DNA of 64,000 nucleotides from Oxytricha trifallax (taxonomy: Eukaryota; Ciliophora; Spirotrichea; Sporadotrichida; Oxytrichidae). The stretch covers positions 1 to 64,000 of the forward strand of contig ARYC01001126.1 of assembly GCA_000711775.1 (NCBI GenBank). Reading direction: 5' to 3'. Under the pieces are notes generated by a model that had not been told where the DNA came from, did not search any database, and was given only the letters and a program-made list of their open reading frames with translations. Shown piece after piece: positions 34,501 to 44,400 of the stretch. How positions within the stretch are numbered: the stretch's first letter is position 1; every line of letters starts with the position of its first letter. Position numbers and translations under genes: made by a program.

Positions 34501-37500
34501 TTTAAAGGAATATTTTAAATAACTATATGCGTTCAGATATTAAAGTATTTAAATTAGATAAGCTTTTAGAAAATTTGTTTTGTAAGATTTACAAATAAAT
34601 CTAATTCTCTATTATCTTTTGCGAATAAAGCGATTAATATAATAATTCAGGAAAATATAAAGTTTTTCAACTAAAAGATTTTATTTGTTAATTTAAAATA
34701 GTATTTCATAATATGGGTCTAAACTTCAAATCTATTATTGAATGTCAAATATGAGATTTGTCAATATGAGAAAAAGAAAATAATAATTTGTTCATGTAAA
34801 ACTTAATTATCTGTAAATTTAGGTGACAACATGAGAGGAAAGAACATCATTACCCAAATTAAGCTGTGATTGCCTTAAACTTATCACTATTTGAGCCAAA
34901 TTCTTTATAGTATACTGGTACAATTATACTTTACAAAATGTTGTGCTAAAATGCGGTTATAGAAAATGTATTACCCTCAGCCGTAGCCATATAAATCATA
35001 TCATTTTAATCCATTTTTAATCCAATTATATTATCATTCTTTTATAGTGTGTTTGCACTAGGATTATTTTAGGGAATAACTATAATTTAATTTAAAGGGA
35101 TAAAGAGAAAAATTTTCAATTTATAATGCAAACTTAAAAAATTATAATAATAGAGACATTTTTTCTTAAATTTTAAAACAATAATTATAATCTAAATTCT
35201 TCATTTAATTGTTATACATACACTTATATAATTATAAAACTCTTTAAACTCAATAAAAAATTATAATTTATTTAAAATAGGATTTCTTACAAAGGTGAAA
35301 AATTGCCCTAAAGTATTAAAATTTTAAAGATATAAGCTTATAAGTTGCATAATTAATAAGAGTGCCTAAACAATTATTGTAGTATACCTGAACAACATCC
35401 CCTGTTAAATAATTAAGAAGAATCATTGCAAAATTTGGGGAAGCAGATACACCAATATAGTAGGTCTATAAAAATAAAATATGTAAATCTATTATCCCTC
35501 TGATATTGTGCATTCTTTAGATATTTGTTAAAATAAATATGTTTTTATATTGCTTAATTCTTGAATCAGTTCAGTACCTACAGCTGACTAGCTTGAATCA
35601 ACTTGCTTGTGCCAGACTACACCTCCAGTTATTTCGTCAATTTTGATAATTATTGGAGTTTTTCCAGAGTCAATAACATCTTGAGAACGTGATTATCCTG
35701 CAACTATTAGATTTTGATTGACCTCGTCATAACACATGCATAGAATAAATTAATTTATTGTATCCTTATTAAGGTAAATACGGTTTAAGGGGTGGAAATT
35801 AGATTATAATTATACTTCAAAATATACATATTCTATAGTTAATATGAATATTGCTAAATTAAATAAATTGTGAGTGGTAAAAAATAAATCAAAGTCGTAT
35901 TATATTTTAAAGCGTATAAAAAAAAGTTTTAATTTAAAAGATTATCCTAAGAAATTTTGTTGATACTTTTAATAATGTTTATTAGGGACATAATTTAGTA
36001 TTTAATTTATTTAAATTAAATATTTCACTAGAGATATTTTTATCATTACTTTTCATAATTATCTTTTGAAAAACATAATTTTTACTCCTTTTTATGGTTG
36101 AGGAATTTATAAAATGTATTTTGTAAGAAATCATTCAATAATACTAAATTTTTCTTTATAATTTAAATTATTTATGAAATTCAGAACAAGATCCCACTCC
36201 TCAATTATTAGGATATAGATAATATTGATTGAATTCCTATTATTAAATTATTAAAATGCAAGTAAACATAGTATGATCGTTCTAGCCTCCTAATATCTAT
36301 GGAAACGCGTATAAAGGCTGTGTCGTAAAGCAGCTGCTTAAATCTGAAACATATTCCATAAGATGTCTATTGCTTAAATCTAGACAGCTTATATGATTAT
36401 ACATTTAATAGATTTTAAACAAAAATTAATAAATTTAAACCAGCTAATTGAGTTCAAAAGGAAGCATATAATTAGAAATAGAATATGTCCCTTAGTTATA
36501 TTCACTAAATTGAACTGTTAAAATAGAATTGATAATCTTAGTAAATAAAAAAATGAATTTTATCTAACAAAATTAATTTGTAATGTAATAAAACGAAGAG
36601 TTAAATAGCTTCCTATAAAAATTAGCCTTATCATTTGAAAGTAGAATTATAATACAATTAATCAAATAATACGAGTTCTTGATTATAAAAATGCATTTGA
36701 TTCTGTCATAAAAATATTATTTCCTATAATTTTTTTTACTTTTTAAAGATTTACACAGCAACCAAATAAGAATAAAACAAATCAAATAAGTGTATATTAT
36801 TTTCCATCAGGTTTCTAATTAGAAAGTTGTGATTTTCTTTTTTTAAATAGGTATACATGACTTTTTCTAGATTTTAATAGCTTAATATTATTATTGATAG
36901 TGAGAGTATTAATAATTAACTTTTTTAATAAGAAAACAGTCAAAACAAAGTTACTATGATTATTAAGGGTGATTATTCAAATTAGTTTTAAATAATTTAT
37001 TTATAAAATAAATCTATAGAAGAATTACACTACCACTATATAAAAATCATAATGTATGACAGAATTGCTAATTTAAACATTCATCATTATCGCTCATATC
37101 TACAAATATTTTATTCCTTTCATGATATTACATTTATAATAAATTTAAAGATTATTTTTTTTTGATAGTTCTTATTAGTAAAGTCAAGGAATAATTCTAA
37201 ACCTTAAAATTTATTATTAATTATGTTGCTCATTATGGGGAGGAAATTGAGTAAGATTTGATAAGTTCTTCATTGATTCTTGGCAAATAATGAATTTTAA
37301 TGTTTGGCACGAAACTTCCCTCAATAATTCAATGAAAAAATGAAGAATTAATTTAAATTAATTTTTATTATTTCTCAATATAAATATTTTTAAAAACAAA
37401 TTTATTATAGATCTAAAAATAGTATTCTAATTATTTTACCAGTTAGGCTTAAAATTTTTTTTGATATTTATTCATTTATTTAAAACAACTTCAATATAAT

Positions 37501-38200
37501 ATAATTTTGTTTTCTCAAAGAATAATAACAATTTAAAATATTTGTAAAAATAGTGATATGTGTAAAATTTAATTTTTTCCTAAAACTCCTTAAATTATTA
37601 ATAAATTAATCATTCATAAATATATCATTCAATTTAATTATTCTTTAAAAAAATATTAGAGTTTAACACAGATAGTAGATAGAATTTATTTACTTCACTT
37701 ATAAAATTTTAGAACTTGCTTTTTTATCTTCTTTATAATTATAAATGTAAATAAAATTATTTATACAATTATGGAAATTTTATTTAACTATGGATATTTT
37801 TATAAATAAAAATAAGTTTCAATGTTAGTTTTAAATATTTAGGAAAGTCTATTTTATAACAAGTTTAAAGATTAATACAATTTTATTCAAGAAATATTTT
37901 TGAATTTGAATTAATTAAAGTAAATGTTTAAATATCAGATAATTTACTTACTTGTAACCTAAACAATATGGTGCTCAGCATTAGTAGTAAATAGTTGTAG
38001 TTAAATTATAATAAAGTACTTATTGGAAAGAAAATATAAAATTACCGAACTTTAATATTATCACTACCTTCTATAGAATCTCTAAAGCGGATTAAACCGA
38101 GCATAAACATTACAAATAAAAAAACTAACAAATATATCGTAATTAAAATCAAGGTATCTCGCCCGGAGATGCAATAGAGACAATTTTAAAGTACAGCTAA
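19319..38200 (-). CDS. Paralogue D: giant cadherin-like multi-span surface protein (limits approximate)
   Basis: One of three tandem paralogues. Coding blocks in order on the minus strand are: N-terminal part (about 38.2-36.2 kb), propeller-like region (36.3-34.8 kb), extracellular beta repeats (33.2-28.8 kb), juxtamembrane region (27.5-26.6 kb), membrane region (25.8-23.9 kb) and cytoplasmic tail (23.5-19.3 kb). Most block edges are IESs or introns that I resolved in only a few places. The 5' end is uncertain; a hydrophobic stretch (LILITIYLLVFLFVMFMLGL) at 38100-38160 could be the signal anchor. Paralogue E stops at a TGA after LLSEIII; D has TGG there and stays open to a TGA at 19319. The product is probably a very large cell-surface protein. 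The model is inferred from conservation with E, and overall fold assignments are tentative. Confidence 0.6.
19488..19506. other. Probable 19 bp IES, pointer TTAA
   Basis: It links the start MSCTRL to SKERVFIYDE. Without it the frame after the only nearby ATG ends in TGA within 21 codons. The pointer is short, but the total gene length confirms the phase. Confidence 0.65.
19560..19905 (-). other. Paralogue D, last two tail coding blocks
   Basis: Block 19770-19905 encodes FDYMPNNFHHWNETKQFKAA and TLKTEKMRLR. Block 19560-19660 encodes ALILHGSRGSIRDNEEIEDA and DDQYDLLNEII. Both have close counterparts in E (38640-38780 and 38430-38530). They are acidic, soluble and presumably cytoplasmic. Confidence 0.75.
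20657..21135. other. GC-rich island inside paralogue D
   Basis: About 480 bp with near-balanced base composition in a background of roughly 25% GC. It starts with the inverted motif GGGTCATAACATGACCC and a further GGGTCATGAC. It lies between two tail exons of D, where E and F have fewer than 200 bp, so it is an insertion removed as part of an IES or intron. A minus-strand GGGGTTCAATCGC resembles a tRNA B box, which would suit a SINE, but no A box is convincing. The short frames in it overlap on both strands and look spurious. Confidence 0.6.
21816..21898. other. Conserved IES-like segment with inverted AGTATTG ends (D)
   Basis: AT-rich segment bounded by AGTATTG and CAATACT. The same position between the same tail exons in E (39949-40020) and F (61555-61625) carries a segment with matching ends. 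Confidence 0.55.
22099..23229. mobile_element. Foldback element FB1
   Basis: 1131 bp with inverted ends TGTTTTGACCAAGTCCCC and the complement GGGGGTCTAGGTCAGAAC. A perfect 7 bp direct repeat ATATACA flanks it (22092-22098 and 23230-23236). It lies between tail exons of paralogue D. The internal arms are more diverged than in FB2, FB3 and FB5, and no coding region is seen. Confidence 0.8.
23420..25780 (-). other. Paralogue D, membrane region and start of tail
   Basis: The minus strand encodes MSSVFGGIGASLILGQFMQA, INNLQLITHTPLFKIPYTSQ and FNVVTFDPIDI, followed by several hydrophobic spans (for example SHVFIIAYSLNICINLIWVI and MPLIFFIIYPAIVLIYFLL), then a basic segment (KKRKAKI) and the tail block GPFHLTVVPENGNQNYLTYR. 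This multi-span C-terminal layout is common in large ciliate surface proteins. The equivalent in E runs from about 47.2 to 41.0 kb. Confidence 0.65.
25763..25824. other. IES in paralogue D, pointer AGAC
   Basis: A 62 bp IES between AGAC repeats at 25763 and 25825. Removal gives MSSVFGGIGASL. The homologous site in E holds a 671 bp IES. Confidence 0.85.
26600..27450 (-). other. Paralogue D, juxtamembrane blocks
   Basis: Several short conserved blocks shared with E at 50.5-51.3 kb, for example around 27380 and 26780-26930. Individual exon limits were not resolved. Confidence 0.5.
27740..28110. mobile_element. MITE-like element M3 (copy in D)
   Basis: About 370 bp with inverted arms. The left arm contains GTGGCAGTTAGCTTTCTGGA and the right arm its complement (TCCAGAAAGCTAACTGCCAC with slight changes). 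The core has the family motif CGAGATAACTTGA in a mutated form. E has no element at this site. Confidence 0.75.
29280..30766. mobile_element. Foldback element FB2
   Basis: 1487 bp with about 400 bp near-perfect inverted arms starting GTTCTGACCGAGAACCCCC. Mirror-image short frames in the two arms show that the arms are non-coding. It sits in the IES between two repeat exons of D; a CTTATTA repeat at 29237 and 30768 may be the IES pointer. Confidence 0.88.
32024..32929. mobile_element. Internally deleted TBE-like element (TBE-b)
   Basis: The left end CCCCAAAACCCC is at 32024-32035 and a decayed right end TTTTTGGGGATT is at 32919-32930. The interior 32540-32900 matches the right arm at 60-420, including the decayed protein end. 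At about 0.9 kb it is far shorter than a full TBE (about 4 kb), so it cannot be autonomous. It lies between two exons of paralogue D, and the site is empty in E (near 54400). Confidence 0.7.
34850..36520 (-). other. Paralogue D, N-terminal propeller-like region
   Basis: Blocks encode YAFPQILGGQNDHTMFTCIL, MCYDEVNQNLIVAGQSRSQD, PIIIKIDEITGGVVWHKQVD, TYYIGVSASPNFAMILLNYL and MIYMATAEGNTFSITAFQHN. Repeated short beta strands with Gly-rich turns and the theme of a quantity over time are typical of SBBP/beta-propeller repeats. E has the same blocks at 55.2-57.5 kb. Confidence 0.6.
37238..37322. repeat. Short inverted-repeat segment
   Basis: About 85 bp beginning GGGGAGGAAATTG and ending with the complement of GAGGGAAGTTTCG. 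The ends recall MITE family M1, but the copy is too short to be sure. Confidence 0.35.
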
Positions 38201-38421
38201 TGTTGAATCGAGCAAATACAATTTTGTTTTGGTTTTCAAATAAGCTAATTACAAATAACTTAATAACTTTAAATTTAAATTTTATATTTTAGTTAATAAT
38301 TCAATATATAATTCCCTTTAATCTAATTAACTTATTATTAGATTATAAATTATTGAAATCGTATAAAATTTAGCAAAACATTTTTCATTTTAAAATAAAA
38401 TTTAATTACTAAAGTTTTCAG

Positions 38422-41400
38422 TCAAATTATTATCTCACTTAGCAAATCGTATTAATCATCCATTCTCAAAGCATCTTCGATTTCTTCGTTATCTCTAATA
38501 GATCCTCTGCTCCCATGTAAAATCAAAGCCTCTAAATAATTTATTTAAAATTAAAGTTTATGAGTTCAATATTCTCATTCCCATAAATTAAGAAACAATT
38601 TAGAGTTCAAATATTAAATACTTACGCAACCTCATTTTTTCAGTTTTGAGAGTAATTTTAGGCTAAGGTTAATAATTTTACAAATAATATATGGCTACTT
38701 TGAATTGCTTAGTTTCATTCCAGTGATAGAAATTATTGGGCATGTAGTCGTATTCAATTTTCTATGTATTCAGTTTCCTTTTCTTAAAACCTAATTTAAA
38801 TAATTACTTCTATTTTTAAGTTTATACTGATATTTATTTTCAACTTTCTAATTTTATTTTCATATACAAGTATATATTAAAAAATAACATTTAGCATAAG
38901 TCAAATCAATGTTTGTAACTTTAAATAGAAATTTGATTAATAGTAAACTCGTCTTTAAATAAATATTCAATATTTAGATTCATTGATCCTTGCACTACTC
39001 TATGCGGATAGTGAAATTTTTCTTACATTATTAACAACTTATTCAAAATTCATATCGTGGTACGGTAAAATTAAATTAAATTAAACTCAATATATATATA
39101 TTATTATTAAATTATTATTAATAATAATAATGCCAGGACTTATGCCAGCCAATTAGATATAATCAGATGGTTTCACACTTTGATTTTTTATGCATCAAAC
39201 TCAATCCCGATGCCTTGAAACCCTTAAATTCATATTTAATTAAAAGAAAAAATTAATATAAAACCCCATGATTTTTTTAAGAATTAAGATAGGGGGGTAT
39301 TTATAAATAATCAAGAATTTAATTTATATTGGCGTAACATTTTAATGATTAGCCCAATTATTAAATCTATTGGCTCAAATAATTTTCCATATAAATTAAA
39401 CCAATCAGGGTGTGTGTATTTATTTTTACGCTAATTTTAATCGATTCTTGCCAATATAAATTAAATTCTTGATTATTTATAAATACCCCCCTATCTTAAT
39501 TCTTAAAAAAATCATGGGGTTTTATAACTTATTTAATTAAGAGAATATTTAATAGGGCTTTTAAAATAGTACTTTGTGACAAAATTAAATTTAAGTTACT
39601 CAGAATATAACAATAATGTATTTTATTAAAGTGTGATAAAGTTCTTATTACTAAATTTATTGAAATATTGAAAGCTTAATTTTTAATTAATTTTCTATTA
39701 AATGATCACATGTTTAAAATGATACTTAAATCAAGATTAATTTATATTTTTTATCCCTAACTGAATGGTCGAGGCAAGAACTCTAAGAGATTAAAATTTT
39801 TAAACACCAGGTTGTTTGATTTCATATTTTTTCTTCCAAAACTTATATAATTATATGTTAATTCGATTAAATAAGTATGATATGAATAGAAGAAAAAAGA
39901 ATATTACTAATTAAAAATGACTTAAAATACATATTTAAATTATAATGAAGTATTGCAATAACTATATATTTGCGATAGATTTAAATATAATTAAATTATC
40001 ATGCATTTAATTGCAATACTATGAATCTTCTAGGTACTTAATTTTAATACTATATTCTTTTAAGTTTGATAGCGTTTGGCTTCAGGACTGTAATCTTTTG
40101 CTTTTAAATCTTCATCAAAGTGATAATTTAATATAAATATGAGCGTAATATGTTTTATTTGGGAAATTCTTTTATTCAAATATAAATATATAATCAAATA
40201 CAAAAATTAATTATCATTCAAATAGGCTTAAAATTCAATAATAATTCACTTTTTTGCTGATTTTAGAATCTAAGTAGGACATTATTAATGAATCGTCGTT
40301 GAAAAATGAGATTTTTAATTTAACGTAATTCTTGAAGATAATAAATTCATTTTATCTCTCTTGCCCAATGAAATAAAATGATATTAGCATTAAAAACAGC
40401 CATCTTATTTTTATTAGTCAACCATCAAGAACATCGAAACTATCTTATAATGGTAACAATCGATTAAAAGTAAAAATATTCTTCTTATTATTGATATTTT
40501 TATGAGGACAAATATTAAATAGACACTCCTGAGGAGATATTACAATTTGCCACTGGACTCCAATTACTCACTTTAAACGTGTCAGTTAAGAAACTTTTAT
40601 ATGCGATATCCACATAATTTCGAGCTTTACCAAACTAAGTGCTTCTAGAGCCTTACAGATTGTTACCACATCTATCAGCGTAGAGTCTTGAGAGGATGGT
40701 ACTTTCAAAATTAAAATTATTTCCTCAATAAGATTAATTCCTCTAATATTTCTTTAAAATTAATGTATTAATGGCGATAATTGAACTCAAATGACAATTC
40801 TTCTTTCTGAAAATCTATTTTACTCTGTTTTCCAGAAGATAATTATAAAGTTATAATCTTAATATTTAAAAATTAAATGGGATTTATTGAAGATAAATCA
40901 TTTACTGGGTTTAATTCAAAGCTTTATATGTTATTTCTTTTTGATTAGCTTTTATGAAATTGTAAACCTAATTATTTACTAGATTACCTTCTATTATTAG
41001 AATTTTCGCAATTTTATGATGTTAATGCATATTAAATAATTTAAATTAAACTTCATATTAAACATCGTTGTCATTATTTCGTAATGTACTATCTCCACTT
41101 TAGCCTTAAATTGGTCTATAAGTAGGAAAGTGCTCATTTTTATCCTCAGGTACAATTGTCAATTAAAAATGTCCAAATCTATTATCACTTAAAGTTTTTT
41201 ATTAGAATAATTTTCTTATATTTTTATGCTTTTCCGAGATAAGAGTCGAAGTTATCAAAGATCTCATACTATTCTATGGATGTAAAATATATTTTAAGCC
41301 AATTTTAGCTCTCTTTTTCTATAAATATTTGTTCACCCCGAGGTACCCCCCCACTCCCCCCAGTCCCTAAACCGAGGTACCTACCCCCACACCTCCCCCC

Positions 41401-44400
41401 ACCTCAAAAATGAAGGTTCCCTAATATACTCAATTTTATTGAAAAAACATATTCTCAAGGTCTGAATCTACTTACTTCATGACATCTAACTCTCAATACA
41501 AATTTTAATCATAAAATGACATAAATTTTTCAAAATTTATGTCATCATTTTAATTGCTATTTTAATGTTATTTTTAATTTTTGGCAACTCTCATTACGTT
41601 AGTCGACTCTTTTAGAGATATACTCCCATAGGAAAATATATTTCAAATAAGATTATATTACTAAGACTTTTTGAAGATTTTATAAAATACAATGAGTTAA
41701 ACACATAAAAAATTACAAAACTCTTTTTCAACCTAAAACATTTTCATTTGATTAAATAAAAAAATTAACATGAGTAAATTTTTCAAAAAATAATTTACAG
41801 CATAGAATTAAATTTATAATATCATAATATACGAATAAATTGAAAAATGATTATGCTTAGATTACCATAATAAAATAATAATAAATATATAAATTATAAT
41901 CATTTTTCAATTTATTCGTAAATTATGATATTATAAATTTAATTCTATGCTGTAAATTATTTTTTGAAAAATTTACTCATGTTAATTTTTTATTTAATCA
42001 AATGAAAATGTTTTAGGTTGAAAAAGAGTTTTGTAATTTTTTATGTGTTTAACTCATTGTATTTTATAAAATCTTCAAAAAGTCTTAGTAATATAATCTT
42101 ATTTGAAATATATTTTCCTATGGGAGTATATCTCTAAAAGAGTCGACGAACGTAATGAGAGTTGCCAAAAATTAAAAATAACATTAAAATAGCAATTAAA
42201 ATGATGACATAAATTTTGAAAAATTTATGTCATTTTATGAGTAAAATTTGTATTGAGAGTTAGATGTCATGAAGTAAGTAGATTCAGACCTTGGGAATAT
42301 GTTTTTTCAATAAAATTGAGTATATTAGGGGAACTTCATTTTTGAGGTGGGGGGAGGGGGGAGGTACCTCGGTTTTGGGACTGGGGAGGGGTGGGGGGAG
42401 GTACCTCGGGGTGAACAAATATTATTTAATTCTTGTCCTTATCAATAGTATTTTTAAAAGTTTTATTAATTCAATAATATAGAGCTTTTTAGTTTAAAAA
42501 TCTAGTATGGTCTCTATAAAAATCCATACTAAATTGACACAAATGTTCAAGGTATAAGCTATTATAAAGACATGACTCATCATTATTTTCACTTCATCAT
42601 CATATACAAAGTCACTAAATACTAGCATTATGTAGCTTATTAACTTATTTAAGTTCTAATAATTTACTAAATTATTCAATTTAAAAGAGTATAATTATTG
42701 CCAGAGTTGATAACTCATTAAAAACTTCCTGACTGTAGCACACAGTGATTGGCCGAAAGTATAATTATTTATCTAAAATATAAAAATTGTTGGCAATTAT
42801 AGATTAAATAGATAATGTAGAATATATTTGATAGAATAAAGAGCTATATCTAGGCAGTGAGATAGTCTTCCAGTAGAAATACACTCGCAATGAAGAAAAC
42901 TCTTCTTAAATAGTAAATTCCATAAAATAGTCCAGCTGCTTCACTTTTATCTCGAAGCACTTAAAAATAAAAATAAATACTTTCACCAAGTCCCCTAAAT
43001 CTAAAGCAAAAGTTTTTCAAAATTTTTTTACATAATACTAGATAATTTAAATATTGTATTGAAGTTAAAAATAATTATAGGAATAAATAAAGATAATTTT
43101 TTAATTTTTTACAAATACCTATTTTATATAAAATATAAGAATTAAATTAAAATGATTAATAAGCTTATTTATTATTGTTGTTTTGTTTTAAATTAAAAAA
43201 AATAAAATAATTAATTATACTGTTTTTTAGGAGTACATTTTATTAGGGAAATATATTAAAATAAATTAATTAAATTCTAAAATCATGGCAGTTATCAAAT
43301 CCAAATTGATTAAAATTTCAAATATAAATAGTAGATCCCTCAATTTAAGCTGGATTTTAATAATGAAAAGATTCCTGAATCTTCCCAGGAAGAGATATGA
43401 GTTTATTTTACCAATAACACCCATCGTCTCATTTTTATGCGCTATCATAGGGTATAATATTGATAGGGTTAGGAGACAATTTTCGAAACCATAACTGAGG
43501 TTAATAAATTTTATTTTAATTTTATTTCATTTTCACAAAAAAAATATAATTTTAGAATATTTAAAAAAATTTAAGACTTATTATTATTGATATCATCATT
43601 TTTAATATGTATATATTTTGTCAGTTAAATTACAGAAATTAATGTATTAATTATCTTTTAATAATATAATTTTCAAAATCTAATCCCTTTTTAAGAAAAC
43701 AAAATAATAAAATATGAATTCCATTTTTTTTTAATTTTATGTTTTAAATGTCCAATGGCCTTTTAATTTTTCATATCATATTTGTTCCGTTTAAGATCCT
43801 ATCTCCCCTCCTCCCCTTAAAATACCCCTATTCATTTGAAATAATTTGTTCTCATGGTCTGATTCCATCCCCTTAATGACATCTCGACCATAATTCCCTA
43901 TTTTTTATTAAGAAAATACATTAAAACTTACAATTTTTTCACTAGTACTTCTAAATTATGCTATATATGCCTCAGTTTTTTATTATTTGACAATCATGTA
44001 TATTATTTTTTACTGAGATAACTAATAAGCTTAATTGTTTTAATTAAAAAACATGTCTTTATCCGCCTTAATTCAACTTAATCCAAAAAGTAGTTTAAAA
44101 GATTATTTTAATAATTTTATTTGGTTTTAATAAGATAGAATAAATTATGAATATAGATTAATAATTTTGGCTAAAAATGAACATATTTCTATTATTCAAA
44201 TCTCATTTTAAAAATTAGTTAGTTAGTTAAGTTACTTGGAAATTAATATTTAGTGGAAATAATTCTTGAGGTTAGCCACCCTCCCGATCTCCTCTCCAGA
44301 AGCATCATGTTTGGTCACCTCTAAACAAAACTATCGTACAAACTCAGGTTCTTTCATCCACATAACCGGTCCATATTTCCGAGCCGTGTCATATGATACC

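Noticed and set aside
43285..43494. 69-codon frame MAVIKSKLIKISN...
   Set aside because: It has no counterpart in D and overlaps a frame on the other strand. A faint likeness of its flanks to M3 (ATGGCAGTTA) suggests a decayed element instead.
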